NCBI GenBank assembly: GCA_004294385.1
Contig: REAP01000046.1
Location: 1-32,908 of the forward strand
DNA: 32,908 nt
Direction: 5' to 3'
Source: Oscillatoriales cyanobacterium
GTDB taxonomy: Bacteria > Cyanobacteriota > Cyanobacteriia > Cyanobacteriales > Microcoleaceae
Shown: positions 1-7,654 of the stretch, piece by piece
Layout: every line of letters begins with the position of its first letter
How positions within the stretch are numbered: position 1 is the first letter of the stretch
The notes under the pieces: generated by a model
What the model saw: only the letters and a program-made list of their open reading frames with translations
Database searches by the model: none
What the model was told of the DNA's origin: nothing
Program-made: the position numbers and the translations under genes

Positions 1-60
1 GGGGAAATCGGACAGGTGACGTTTCTCGCGGGCACTCGATCGCTCTAATTCTCGAACCAT
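1..60 (-). CDS. 5' end of an unknown leftward gene (partial)
   Basis: A leftward frame opens with ATG at 58-60 and stays open to the window edge. It gives 20 residues beginning MVRELERSSAREKRHL, charged and helical-looking. An in-frame stop at 97-99 and the absence of another good start in between fix the ATG. No clear Shine-Dalgarno sequence precedes it. The fragment is too short to assign a family, and it could be a chance open frame. Confidence 0.35.
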   Translation of the reverse strand, partial: MVRELERSSAREKRHLSDFP

Positions 61-268
61 AGGTTGTGTACTGACGTGTCGGAATATATCAACAGACTAC
101 GAATATACAACAGGATTCAGATTTAGGGTTAATGGTTGACAAATTTCCCAATTTGCACTAAATATGGTGGACACTTCTATACAGGCAGAGTGTCAGAATA
201 CCCTAAAAACTTCACCAAAAAACCCGATTTTTGCCAGAAACCGGGTCATGCACAAATGTTGTAAATTG

Positions 269-556
269 TCAATTATTTGTCAATAAAAACTCAATATTTG
301 GCTGTAGGGGGTCTTGAACAATGCCTACACCCTGAAAGCTCCAACGTTCGAGCAGTTTTTTGATTTGTGGAGTGGAAATTGACTCGACCCCGAAGCGATC
401 GGCAAAATCGGGCGCGTGGGTGTTAAGGTAGCTCAAAGCGTCATAATCTTCGCGGAAAATCAGCAGAAAACTTGCCACTGTATCTGGATTAGGACAAGCG
501 CTGAGGTATTTGCCATCAGCACGGGAACGTAGCAGGTAAAAAATTTGAGATAGCAT
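269..556 (-). CDS. Small conserved-looking protein of unknown function (95 aa)
   Basis: Complete 95-codon leftward frame with an ATG start. The protein is soluble-looking, with no signal peptide or membrane segment. It begins MLSQIFYLLRSRADGKYLSA and reads like a compact folded domain with evenly spread hydrophobic and charged residues. It lies divergently from comM, with about 185 bp between the two starts that must hold both promoters. I do not recognise a named family. Coding is supported by normal codon use and amino-acid composition, and by the lack of an overlapping rival gene. No function is proposed. Confidence 0.6.
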   Translation of the reverse strand: MLSQIFYLLRSRADGKYLSACPNPDTVASFLLIFREDYDALSYLNTHAPDFADRFGVESISTPQIKKLLERWSFQGVGIVQDPLQPNIEFLLTNN

Positions 557-740
557 TTTGTGTTTATTATGGGTTTATTGAGTTAATGCTTGAAGATTCT
601 TCAGTCCTTGAGTTCACCCGGAGAAAGCTATTCCAACTTGGGATAATTCAAAAAGTTTTTTCTACTATTTTTAGTTTAATGTTCCATCATTAATGATAAT
701 AGAGAGTGGGGACAAGATAGCCGAACAAGGATAAAAAATA

Positions 741-2270
741 ATGCTTGCTAGGGTTTGGAGTGCATCGATAGTTGGAGTTGACGCGGTAAAGGTTGGTGTT
801 GAGGCGGATGTGTCGGGAGGGTTGCCGAAAATTGTGGTTGTGGGATTGCCCGATTCGGCGGTGCAAGAAGCTAAGGAAAGGGTGAGGGCGACGCTGAAAA
901 ATTCGGGATACTCTTTTCCGATGCGGAGTATTGTGATTAATTTGACTCCGGCGGATTTACGGAAGGAAGGGCCGAGTTTCGATTTGCCGATCGCCATTGG
1001 CATTTTAGCAGCATCGGAACAAGTCAGCGCGGAACTTTTGGGAGATTATTTGTTTTTGGGGGAACTCTCTTTAGATGGGACTTTGCGGGCTGTGGCGGGG
1101 GTTTTGCCGATCGCCGCTGCTGCTGCCAAAATGGGTATTTCAGGATTGATTGTACCCGCTGGTAACGCGCAAGAAGCGGCTTTGGTAAACGACATATCTG
1201 TTTATGGTTTTGAAAATATTTTTGCAGTTACTGATTTTTTAAACAATCCTGAAGTGTATTCGCCAGTCAAAGTAAACGGTAGAGAAGAGTTGGCAAAACG
1301 GCGGATTCCGGGTTTAGATTTAAAGGATGTCAAGGGACAAATTCACGGCCGCCGCGCTTTGGAAATTGCAGCGGCGGGGGGACACAATTTGATTTTTGTG
1401 GGGCCTCCAGGGAGCGGTAAGACTATGCTGGCGAGACGTTTGCCTGGTATTTTGCCGCCGCTGACTTTTGATGAGGCTTTGGATGTGACTCAAATTCATT
1501 CGGTGGCTGGGTTGTTGAAGGATAAAGGTAGCTTGGTGGGCGATCGGCCTTTTCGCAGTCCTCATCATTCAGCATCGGGCCCTTCTCTGGTTGGTGGCGG
1601 CAGTTTTCCGCGTCCGGGAGAGATTTCTTTAGCACATCGTGGCATCCTTTTTCTCGATGAATTAACTGAGTTTAAAAGAGATGTTTTGGAGTTTTTGCGG
1701 CAACCGTTGGAAGATGGTTATGTGACTATTTCTCGGACTAGACAATCGGTAATGTTTCCGGCTCAATTCACTTTAGTTGCAAGTACAAATCCTTGTGCTT
1801 GCGGTTATTATGGCGACTCGATTCAACAGTGTACTTGTTCGCCGCAAAAAAGGGAACAATATTGGGCAAAACTTTCGGGGCCTTTGATGGATCGGATTGA
1901 TTTGCAAGTGGCGGTTAATCGTTTGAAACCGGAGGAGATTACGCGACAGCCGACGGGGGAGGAGTCGGAACCGGTGCGGGTGAGGGTTCAGCGCGCAAGG
2001 GCGATCGCAACTGACCGTTTTAAGTCTGAAACTAGCTTGAGGTGTAATGCGGAGATGCAAAGCAGCCATATTAACCAATGGTGTCAGTTGGATGATGCTT
2101 CTCGGAATTTATTGGAGATGGCGATTCGGAAGTTGGGGCTTTCGGCTAGGGCTAGCGATCGAATTTTGAAGGTTGCGAGAACTATTGCTGATTTGTCGGG
2201 GGATGAAAGCCTGAAAACCAATCATGTGGGGGAGGCGGTGCAGTATCGGACGATCGATCGGATGCAATAA
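741..2270 (+). CDS. comM: YifB/ComM family Mg-chelatase-like AAA+ ATPase
   Basis: This 509-residue protein matches the usual length of the YifB/ComM family. The N-terminal region (about 1-170) is the Lon-protease-like ChlI-type domain, beginning MLARVWSASIVGVDAVKVGV. The AAA+ module follows, with Walker A GPPGSGKT at 221-228 and Walker B ILFLDE at 302-307. A cysteine-rich insert (NPCACGYYG from 350, then CTC) and the Mg-chelatase C-terminal lid complete it. In naturally transformable bacteria ComM is a hexameric helicase that drives branch migration while incoming single-stranded DNA is integrated. A role in transformation or recombination here is inferred from family. AAGGA about 9 bases upstream of the ATG supports the start. 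The gene is apparently monocistronic, and the next gene is convergent. Confidence 0.93.
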   Translation: MLARVWSASIVGVDAVKVGVEADVSGGLPKIVVVGLPDSAVQEAKERVRATLKNSGYSFPMRSIVINLTPADLRKEGPSFDLPIAIGILAASEQVSAELLGDYLFLGELSLDGTLRAVAGVLPIAAAAAKMGISGLIVPAGNAQEAALVNDISVYGFENIFAVTDFLNNPEVYSPVKVNGREELAKRRIPGLDLKDVKGQIHGRRALEIAAAGGHNLIFVGPPGSGKTMLARRLPGILPPLTFDEALDVTQIHSVAGLLKDKGSLVGDRPFRSPHHSASGPSLVGGGSFPRPGEISLAHRGILFLDELTEFKRDVLEFLRQPLEDGYVTISRTRQSVMFPAQFTLVASTNPCACGYYGDSIQQCTCSPQKREQYWAKLSGPLMDRIDLQVAVNRLKPEEITRQPTGEESEPVRVRVQRARAIATDRFKSETSLRCNAEMQSSHINQWCQLDDASRNLLEMAIRKLGLSARASDRILKVARTIADLSGDESLKTNHVGEAVQYRTIDRMQ

Positions 2271-2299
2271 GGGGGATTTGTGCGATCGTTCATGCAGAT

Positions 2300-2331
2300 A
2301 TGTAGGGGCGGTGCCCCCGTGCCCGCCCTCT
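2300..2331. repeat. Short GC-rich dispersed repeat (GGGGCGGTGCCCCCGTGCCCGCCC type)
   Basis: A GC-rich, partly palindromic stretch sits in the 59-bp gap between the convergent ends of comM and the HicB-like gene. Its alternating GGGGC and GCCCC blocks could form a hairpin and end transcription from both sides. That role is inferred from position. Confidence 0.4.
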
Positions 2332-2536
2332 ATATTGCAGGTCGATATTTTGGTTCGGGAATAGGTTTTCCCGCAGTTTTTGCAGCTTCCAGCCATGCTA
2401 TTTTAGCAATCTGTACTTCCTGCAAAGCTAATTCTGGGGTTTCGCCAAAAGCGGAACAGTATTTTAAGTCGGGAATATCGGCAATGTAGCCTTCATCTTC
2501 GTTGCTGTAAAAAATATTTATGCGATCGTCTTTCAT
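2330..2536 (-). CDS. HicB-family antitoxin-like protein, orphan (68 aa)
   Basis: The protein has the short HicB fold pattern: a beta-rich start (INIFYSNEDEGYIADIPDL), then the acidic GETPELALQEV helix and a basic C-terminus (KPIPEPKYRPAI). HicB proteins neutralise the HicA mRNA interferase and often act as autoregulators. No hicA lies next to it. The gene upstream in the same direction encodes an excisionase-type HTH protein, with only 12 bp between them, and the AAGGA ribosome site of this gene overlaps that gene's stop, so the two are probably cotranscribed. The absence of a C-terminal DNA-binding extension makes it a minimal HicB. Confidence 0.75.
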   Translation of the reverse strand: MKDDRINIFYSNEDEGYIADIPDLKYCSAFGETPELALQEVQIAKIAWLEAAKTAGKPIPEPKYRPAI

Positions 2537-2548
2537 GGTTCATCATCC

Positions 2549-3019
2549 TTAATTTTGAGCTATATCGTGTATTCCTGCTTCGTAAAATCCTTCCTCTTGA
2601 AGAAATTGAGTTAATTCCGTGAGTCCTTGGCGGCGATTCACTTTCCGCTGTTCTCGATAAATGATTAAATCCTTCAATTGAATCCGCCGATGCGAACCTA
2701 CTTTGATACAAGGAATTGCTCCTTCATCTAGCAACTTGACAAGAAATGGTCGCGATACATTCAGGATATCGGCAGCTTGCTGCGTCGTCAGTTCGCGATT
2801 GTAACGAACTATCGAAACAGCGTGATTCGATGCCATTGCCTGCACAGCTTGACGCAGGATATTGCAGACCGATTCTGGAAGGAGAATCTCTTCTCCGTTA
2901 CTTGTGACTAATTTTGGCTGTGCAGATTCTCGGCTGAGCATCTGTGCTAATTGTGTTATTAATTCTTGTTCTTTTTCTTGCAGGAAAACTGACTCTGGCG
3001 ATACTTTTTGCTTCAACAT
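2549..3019 (-). CDS. Excisionase-family helix-turn-helix DNA-binding protein
   Basis: Residues 77-125 carry the MerR/excisionase-type winged helix (LTTQQAADILNVSRPFLVKL followed by IKVGSHRRIQLKDL). An N-terminal charged helical region precedes it. In cyanobacteria such proteins are commonly antitoxins next to PIN-domain toxins, but here no toxin gene adjoins. The start chosen is the ATG at 3017-3019, giving 156 aa and preceded by a purine-rich AGAGAG. The frame stays open to 3115, but that extension would translate one arm of the 63-bp palindromic repeat (REKPGFFAR) and is probably not coding. The HicB-like gene follows closely in the same direction. Its role as autoregulator or antitoxin is inferred. 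Confidence 0.75.
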   Translation of the reverse strand: MLKQKVSPESVFLQEKEQELITQLAQMLSRESAQPKLVTSNGEEILLPESVCNILRQAVQAMASNHAVSIVRYNRELTTQQAADILNVSRPFLVKLLDEGAIPCIKVGSHRRIQLKDLIIYREQRKVNRRQGLTELTQFLQEEGFYEAGIHDIAQN

Positions 3020-3079
3020 AGCAAGTCTCTCTTTTAATGTGTTTTTGTCTGATTTATGTAGTTTTGGACTCCGAGCAAA

Positions 3080-3143
3080 GAAACCGGGTTTTTCACGAAA
3101 ATATTTCGTTGTCACCAGCAGATTTGCGAAAAAACCCGGTTTC
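3080..3143. repeat. 63-bp palindromic repeat, copy 1 (inverted orientation)
   Basis: GAAACCGGGTTTTT at the left and AAAAAACCCGGTTTC at the right form the inverted arms, with a central spacer containing CGAAAATATTTCG and CAGATTTG. The spacer matches the reverse complement of the spacers at 7102-7164 and 8126-8188, so this copy is inserted in the opposite orientation. It lies just upstream of the HTH gene and extends that gene's open frame artificially. Confidence 0.85.
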
Positions 3144-3310
3144 TGGCTACCCGCGTGTAAGTCTCCGGCGCATACTCAGTTGTTTTCACGATAACACTTT
3201 TCGCGCCGTAAACGAAATATCCGAAACAAACGAAATATTCAAATTTATATGCGGCAAGGTCCGCAGTGCACATCCTTGCAGTAGCTTGGGAAAATTAGCT
3301 TTGTATTGGC

Positions 3311-4402
3311 TTACGATTCAGGCTTTTTGAGTATTATTACTATTTCTTGCAGCAGTATATCTAGCTCTTGTATACAGTCAACTTGATTTGCATTAGGGAG
3401 AGATTCACTGTTGCTAATTTTCTTATGTAGATGATCATCAGCTATGCTTCTTTGAACATTATCTAGGTGAGTCATAGCTTTTTTGAAAGATTTTTTTTCA
3501 TTTTTTGAGTTGGTTCTGCCATAATTATTTGCTACTTCAATGAAGTATGTCTTTTCAAATATAGGAGGTACATGATCCATGATTGCACGAGTAAGCATGG
3601 CAGTCGCATAATAATTTTCATTAGAATAGTTACTATTTAGTTCCTCACATAATTTTATAAGTTTTAAACAATTAAATTTTAATTGTGTTGATGAAATTTC
3701 TTTAAGTTCCTGTAGTCTGCCTTCATCAATAAAAGGGTGATTGGGTGACACATTTAAAGCTTGATCGACCTGATTTTTGGGTTTATTTGTACTCGCGATC
3801 TTCTCCACTTCAGCGATTCCTTTATATGTAATACAAACAGCATAATTAATAGAATCCAAATCAAATATATTACATAGAAAACCTTGATATATTAAGTAGT
3901 TTGTAATACTGATAACTTGATTTTCAGATAAACCTATATCCTTAGTAATATAACCAAGACGAATATATTTATTTGGATCGTCTTCGGTAGCTTTATAAAT
4001 ACAATATAGGACTTGATAACGCTTGATTTTTTGTTTTTCAACTGCGATATCGACATTTTCTAAATTTGGAGCTGACCTCAATAAACGCTCAGTGCTATCG
4101 CTCAGATTTTGAGTGACCTGCTTTTCTACTTCAGCTATTCCTTTAGATGTAATCGAAACATCACGATCAATCTCATCTCTCCATGGAGGACATGAATTAT
4201 CTATTTTTATGAAATCCTGCGTGGATAAGTATTCGGAAATACTGAGAATTTCAGTTTCCGGTAAATTTATAGACTTAGCAATATAAGCAAGAGAAATATT
4301 TATCGAAGATATATTATTTAGATCAGGAGCTTTATAAACACAATGCAAAAAATCAAAATGTTTCTTGTTTAGTTGTTCAGAATATTGACTATCGACGTTC
4401 AT
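3311..4402 (-). CDS. Tandem winged-helix protein with possible HEPN-type C-terminal domain
   Basis: The 363-aa protein starts at the ATG at 4400-4402, preceded by GAGGTT; a longer TTG start at 4414 is less likely. Two internally repeated halves (about 12-95 and 127-202) each look like a winged helix and end in near-identical ITSKGIAEVEK and ITYKGIAEVEK motifs. The C-terminal domain (about 225-363) is a helical module that I recognise as conserved but unnamed. It contains TRAIMDHVPPIF, in which R272 and H277 fit the R-x4-H signature of HEPN ribonucleases. A DNA- or RNA-binding sensor with a helical effector is one reading, and it is inference. The gene is AT-richer than purB or pdhB, which suggests transfer. 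It lies downstream of a hicB-like gene and the Ntn-hydrolase-like gene in the same direction. Confidence 0.75.
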   Translation of the reverse strand: MNVDSQYSEQLNKKHFDFLHCVYKAPDLNNISSINISLAYIAKSINLPETEILSISEYLSTQDFIKIDNSCPPWRDEIDRDVSITSKGIAEVEKQVTQNLSDSTERLLRSAPNLENVDIAVEKQKIKRYQVLYCIYKATEDDPNKYIRLGYITKDIGLSENQVISITNYLIYQGFLCNIFDLDSINYAVCITYKGIAEVEKIASTNKPKNQVDQALNVSPNHPFIDEGRLQELKEISSTQLKFNCLKLIKLCEELNSNYSNENYYATAMLTRAIMDHVPPIFEKTYFIEVANNYGRTNSKNEKKSFKKAMTHLDNVQRSIADDHLHKKISNSESLPNANQVDCIQELDILLQEIVIILKKPES

Positions 4403-4461
4403 AGTTAACCTCAATAAAATCTTTGTACTAGCGTTTACATTCAGTATCTCTCAACAGTATA

Positions 4462-4722
4462 TTATATACTGCTTTGTACAAATATGCCCACGTCATGCGA
4501 AGGAATCTGAAATAATCGTTCTAGATTCTTAGTTGCTGGCAATGGTTTACTTTCAGCTTGACGACTCTCGATTAGTAACTCTATTACCTCTCGTACATTG
4601 TAGATAGCTTCTTCATAAGAATCTCCGTGAGTTACTGGTTGCATTACATCCTCAAATTCAGGCAAAAACACGACAAAGCATCGATCTTCTTCTGACCATT
4701 GGATAACAACTGTATATTTCAC
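4462..4722 (-). CDS. HicB-family protein (86 aa), no adjacent hicA
   Basis: A typical HicB beginning, MKYTVVIQWSEEDRCFVVFL, is followed by PEFEDVMQPVTHGDSYEEA and a C-terminal KPLPAT segment. It is closely similar in layout to the hicB at 6570-6800. The start is GTG at 4720-4722, preceded by GAGGAG. The start overlaps (GTGA) the stop of a short upstream frame that lacks its own start, which suggests that a partner gene was once here and has been lost. Without a HicA nearby it may be an orphan antitoxin or regulator. Confidence 0.8.
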   Translation of the reverse strand: MKYTVVIQWSEEDRCFVVFLPEFEDVMQPVTHGDSYEEAIYNVREVIELLIESRQAESKPLPATKNLERLFQIPSHDVGIFVQSSI

Positions 4723-4805
4723 GGTTCTGTCTCCTCTGCTTCGATTTGCCTTAAAGCCTCAAGTGTTTCGTTGACTAACTTCTCTAAATATAGTTTACCA
4801 TCATT
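4719..4805 (-). pseudogene. C-terminal remnant of a lost gene upstream of the HicB-like gene
   Basis: A leftward frame reads NDGKLYLEKLVNETLEALRQ and then IEAEETEP before a stop that overlaps the GTG of the HicB gene as GTGA. It has no start codon and is closed upstream by a stop at 4806-4808, at the end of the Ntn-hydrolase-like gene. The 4-base stop-start overlap is typical of real cotranscribed genes, so this looks like the tail of a deleted upstream partner. The family is not recognised. Confidence 0.35.
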
Positions 4806-5973
4806 TCAGTTTATAACTATTTCTTAGGTCATCCAAATCTTCATTTTTGATAATTAAAGTTGATGGACGGTGATTCGGGCAGTCTACTATGTAGCTAGTA
4901 TTTTCACGGAGATGAGACTTACAAATTACGCTTTTATCGCAAACCAAAGAACTAGCTCCTGACTGATTGTATTCTATGGGAAATAAAAAATTGCAATTAA
5001 ATCTAGAAGTAATCTCTATAGGAACGTCAGAAACCATAGATTCGATTTCTTTCTGAGAGAAGTATTTATAGCAGGGTGTTATTCTATAATCTTTATACTC
5101 ATCTATAGGAAATTCAGTATATATATATGAAGGAACCCCATCTCGATTTAAAGGCTTGGGTTTCTTACTCATCGAAAGCGTAAAGACCACTAGCAGATCA
5201 TTGATATAGATTTGCTTATAAGCTTTTCCTACTAAATCTAGTTTGGGGTTACTACTTTCACAGTTTGAAACAGACCATTGAAAATAAGTTAGGTTATTAA
5301 GTTTCTCAAACATCCCTTTTTTGCTTAGGGTAGCAATCTCAAATGAGCCTCCATAACCCAATAATATGTTCTTAAAATCTGTAGCTAATAATGCTCCACA
5401 AATACTTAGCGATTCTATAACAGCTTCGTCGAATTCACTGTTTTTTTTAGGTATGGAGGGCTTTCTTGGTTGAACTATTTCTTCTAATAGATGTATTAGG
5501 TCGTTACTACCAGAACCTGCTATTAATGTATTCCCATACGGGGGTATTGTTTTTTGATTAATTTCTGCTTCATTAAAAGAATAATGAAATTGTTTTATGC
5601 CGTGATCATCAATAATATATCCTATAAAACCAACCTCTATATTTCCCATCCACTCTATTGCTTCGTCACTTTCAAAAAATGATTTTAAAGATTTTTGTGT
5701 GAATTTTTTTTTGTCATTACGGTCTTTAATTTCTTTTAAAATTGTATGTGCAGCGCACATATCTCCGCACCAGGCGATCATTAGATTCGAGCTGAGAACA
5801 TTAACTTTTTGGCGAAGTGTCCGAATTCCGAAGTATAAATTTTCAGGAGCAGATTCTTTTAGAGTTTCATTAGTAGGGATATTAATACGCTCTGAGGGGT
5901 CTGGACAACTTATTAATACATCTCCTATTAGTACAGGATGATTGTTGATGTAGAACGCAGCTATTAATGTCAT
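4801..5973 (-). CDS. Solitary proteasome/HslV-like Ntn-hydrolase fold protein (390 aa)
   Basis: After removal of Met1 the protein would begin with Thr2. Counting that Thr as 1, Asp18 falls exactly at position 17 in LIGDVL, as in HslV and proteasome beta subunits. RQKVNVL (Lys56) followed by NLMIAWCGDMCAAHTI aligns by eye with the Lys33 strand and the following IAGFAGGTADAFT region of HslV, with an insertion of about 23 residues between Asp and Lys. A later AGSGSNDLIHLLEE also fits the fold. The length is about twice that of HslV, and the rest is unassigned, with several cysteines near the C-terminus. AAGGA upstream supports the ATG. Substrate and role are unknown. No ATPase unfoldase gene (HslU-like) lies nearby. 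Base composition is AT-rich like the gene at 3311. Confidence 0.7.
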   Translation of the reverse strand: MTLIAAFYINNHPVLIGDVLISCPDPSERINIPTNETLKESAPENLYFGIRTLRQKVNVLSSNLMIAWCGDMCAAHTILKEIKDRNDKKKFTQKSLKSFFESDEAIEWMGNIEVGFIGYIIDDHGIKQFHYSFNEAEINQKTIPPYGNTLIAGSGSNDLIHLLEEIVQPRKPSIPKKNSEFDEAVIESLSICGALLATDFKNILLGYGGSFEIATLSKKGMFEKLNNLTYFQWSVSNCESSNPKLDLVGKAYKQIYINDLLVVFTLSMSKKPKPLNRDGVPSYIYTEFPIDEYKDYRITPCYKYFSQKEIESMVSDVPIEITSRFNCNFLFPIEYNQSGASSLVCDKSVICKSHLRENTSYIVDCPNHRPSTLIIKNEDLDDLRNSYKLK

Positions 5974-6315
5974 TTAACAAATCCTTAAATTTATTGATAG
6001 CTCTAGTATAACAAAAAAAATTATATGAAGACAAAGATTAATTTCGGCTTTTGTCTTCCTCCGTTGCTTTACGAGATGACCTAAAGCACGCAGAATCTTC
6101 TGTTTCGATCGACTCATCTGCCAATTCTCAGTCTCTGCGGACGATCGGTCTACGGACGATGTGTCACATATCGGGAAAGTTCGATCGCCCCAAATTCCCC
6201 ATCCCGACTCAAGACCGATACCTCGCAGATGTACAATTAGGACGATCGCTCAGTTAAAATGAAATAGTATACGTTCCGATAAAATGAGACTATCGCCAAC
6301 ATTGAGGGGAAAAAG
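5974..6315. other. 342-bp gap with no supported gene
   Basis: This gap separates the divergent Ntn-hydrolase-like and DUF2281-type genes. A 68-codon open frame on the plus strand (6051-6257) has a serine-rich, unconvincing composition. The only clear signal is GAGGGG just before the ATG at 6316. Promoters for both genes should lie here, but I could not define them. Confidence 0.5.
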
Positions 6316-6564
6316 ATGACTTCTCAAACGATCGAACTTTTGGAAGATTTGCTAGGCAAGTTACAACACTTACTCCCGGAAAATCAGCAGCTTCTGTTAA
6401 CTTTTGCAGAGTTTTTGCTGGAACGACAAATGCGATCGAGCCCCGAAAACACTTCAGTTGAAGCTGCACCTCCTCCTCCGCAACAACGGGTTTTGGGTCT
6501 GCATCAAGGGATGGGGTGGATGAGTGAGGATTTTAACGAGCCACTTCCTGATGCGTTGTATTAA
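6316..6564 (+). CDS. DUF2281-type antitoxin-like protein, probably C-terminally altered
   Basis: The 82-aa protein has an N-terminal helical part (TIELLEDLLGKLQHLLPENQ, then FAEFLLERQM), a proline-rich linker, and the motif RVLGLHQGMGWMSEDFNEPLPD. That motif is typical of small cyanobacterial antitoxins whose usual ending runs on after LPDEFW; here it ends LPDALY. The expected PIN-type toxin gene does not follow. Instead the 3' end of a convergent hicB lies six bases away. It therefore looks like an orphan antitoxin with a replaced tail. GAGGGG precedes the ATG at good spacing. Confidence 0.65.
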   Translation: MTSQTIELLEDLLGKLQHLLPENQQLLLTFAEFLLERQMRSSPENTSVEAAPPPPQQRVLGLHQGMGWMSEDFNEPLPDALY

Positions 6565-6569
6565 TAACT

Positions 6570-6800
6570 TTACGCAATCTGCAATCGTTTTCCCAAAGTC
6601 TGAGGTTCTGGGAGAGGTTTACCATCTTCTTGATAAAGTTCAATCAATGTTTCTAACAATTCTTGTCCGTGTTTGGCCGCTTCTTCGTAAGTGTGTCCGT
6701 GAGTACATGGCTGCATGACATCGGTAAATTCAGGCAAGGTAACAACAAAAAGTTGATCTTCTTCTGACCACTGGATGATGATACTGTAATGGCTATTCAT
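6570..6800 (-). CDS. hicB: HicB antitoxin
   Basis: This 76-aa HicB-fold protein (YSIIIQWSEEDQLFVVTLPE, then FTDVMQPCTHGHTYEEAA) is the antitoxin partner of the HicA gene directly upstream. HicB binds and blocks HicA, and in many systems the complex represses its own operon. Its ATG overlaps the hicA stop as ATGA, so translation is probably coupled. There is no C-terminal HTH or RHH extension, so DNA binding by this copy is uncertain. It is very similar in layout to the orphan HicB at 4462-4722. Confidence 0.88.
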   Translation of the reverse strand: MNSHYSIIIQWSEEDQLFVVTLPEFTDVMQPCTHGHTYEEAAKHGQELLETLIELYQEDGKPLPEPQTLGKRLQIA

Positions 6801-7003
6801 TCTTCTATCTCCTTCAGCTTCTGTAAATCAGAAATTACTCTTTTTTCGTGATAATTTGGCGCATCATCGCCATCATTACCTGATAATGTAATCTTTTCAG
6901 GCAATAAAGGGTGTTCCCATACAGTGTGACTGCCTTTTCCCTGTCTGTAAGTAAAGCCTGCTTTTAGTAATAGGCTTTTCAATTCTCTGATTTTTTTAGG
7001 CAT
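6797..7003 (-). CDS. hicA: HicA mRNA interferase toxin
   Basis: The 68-aa protein has the double-stranded-RNA-binding-like HicA fold. It begins KKIRELKSLLLKAGFTYRQG and carries the signature GKGSHTVWEHP with the catalytic-type histidine at residue 26. The family cleaves mRNA independently of ribosomes and halts growth until HicB is restored. The order hicA then hicB, with a 4-base overlap, is the canonical arrangement. This is the only complete hicAB pair in the window. Confidence 0.9.
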   Translation of the reverse strand: MPKKIRELKSLLLKAGFTYRQGKGSHTVWEHPLLPEKITLSGNDGDDAPNYHEKRVISDLQKLKEIEE

Positions 7004-7101
7004 GAGCCAGTTAAGGAGGTTTAGGATATTGTAGCCGATCGCCCAAACTACCTAGTTTATTTAAGAAATAAGATTTCCACAACCTATGCACTACAATCAA
7101 A

Positions 7102-7164
7102 GAAACCGGGTTTTTACCAAATCTGCGGACTACGACAAAGTATTTTCGTAAAAAACCCGGTTTC
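7102..7164. repeat. 63-bp palindromic repeat, copy 2
   Basis: The arms are GAAACCGGGTTTTT and AAAAAACCCGGTTTC. The spacer (ACCAAATCTGCGGACTACGA, then CAAAGTATTTTCGT) is nearly identical to that at 8126-8188. It lies between the hicA start and the 3' end of the gene at 7181, a position where it could also act as a terminator or mRNA-end hairpin. Confidence 0.88.
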
Positions 7165-7180
7165 TGGGCCTCGGTTTTTA

Positions 7181-7654
7181 TTACTTCTGCTCAGGCCAAC
7201 GCCTTTTCATCACACAAGCAACGTAACCGTATATACTACCTTCTAAACCCTCTAAAGTATTATGTTCTATATCCTCGTACTGACCTAATTTGCTAGTCCA
7301 CATCCCATTAGGAAGTTGTCTCGCTGCGTGTTGAGGTTTTTCATCTAAAACATAAATCGCTATCTTTTCAAAAGCAGCTTCCAGCGAAGCGTTATCGCCG
7401 ACTTCATACCCTAAAGTTTGATAAGCCATAATAAAAGCAGTCAGAGATTCCTCTCGCAGTATATTCGGTGGCCAGTAGTCTTGACCTTTGGCATCTGGCC
7501 ACCACCATTCTTCCGTACTTCCAGCAGCCCAAGCTACACAATTATAATCAGTTGTGTCGGGGCTGGTAATTTTATATCCCGTTATCACTAAATTAGGATG
7601 ATTTTGTTCAATCCATTCTTTAATGTTTTGCGTCCAAGCATTATTTCCTACCAT
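7181..7654 (-). CDS. DUF7689-like Cys/His protein, partner of the gene at 7648
   Basis: The chosen ATG at 7652-7654 gives 157 aa and makes a 7-base overlap (ATGGTAG) with the upstream gene's stop, preceded by AAAGGTT; the frame is open 11 codons further. The motif DYNCVAWAAG (Cys39) followed by a Trp-rich WWWPDAKGQDYWPP, then QHAARQLPNGMWTSKLG (His109) and DIEH, resembles the Cys-then-His layout of papain/NlpC-like folds. I recognise the pattern as a conserved family (DUF7689-like). Enzyme activity is inference. The overlap with a Phd-like antitoxin fusion suggests a coupled two-component unit, perhaps a toxin or effector with its control protein. Confidence 0.7.
   Translation of the reverse strand: MVGNNAWTQNIKEWIEQNHPNLVITGYKITSPDTTDYNCVAWAAGSTEEWWWPDAKGQDYWPPNILREESLTAFIMAYQTLGYEVGDNASLEAAFEKIAIYVLDEKPQHAARQLPNGMWTSKLGQYEDIEHNTLEGLEGSIYGYVACVMKRRWPEQK

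Noticed and set aside
3019..3115. N-terminal extension of the HTH gene
   Set aside because: The extra 32 residues translate the arm of a palindromic repeat; the ATG at 3019 has a better leader.
6051..6257. 68-codon plus-strand frame
   Set aside because: Serine-rich, no ribosome site, no recognisable pattern, and it lies in the divergent promoter gap.
6524..6718. 64-codon plus-strand frame after the DUF2281-type gene
   Set aside because: It is the antisense of the clear hicB gene at 6570-6800.
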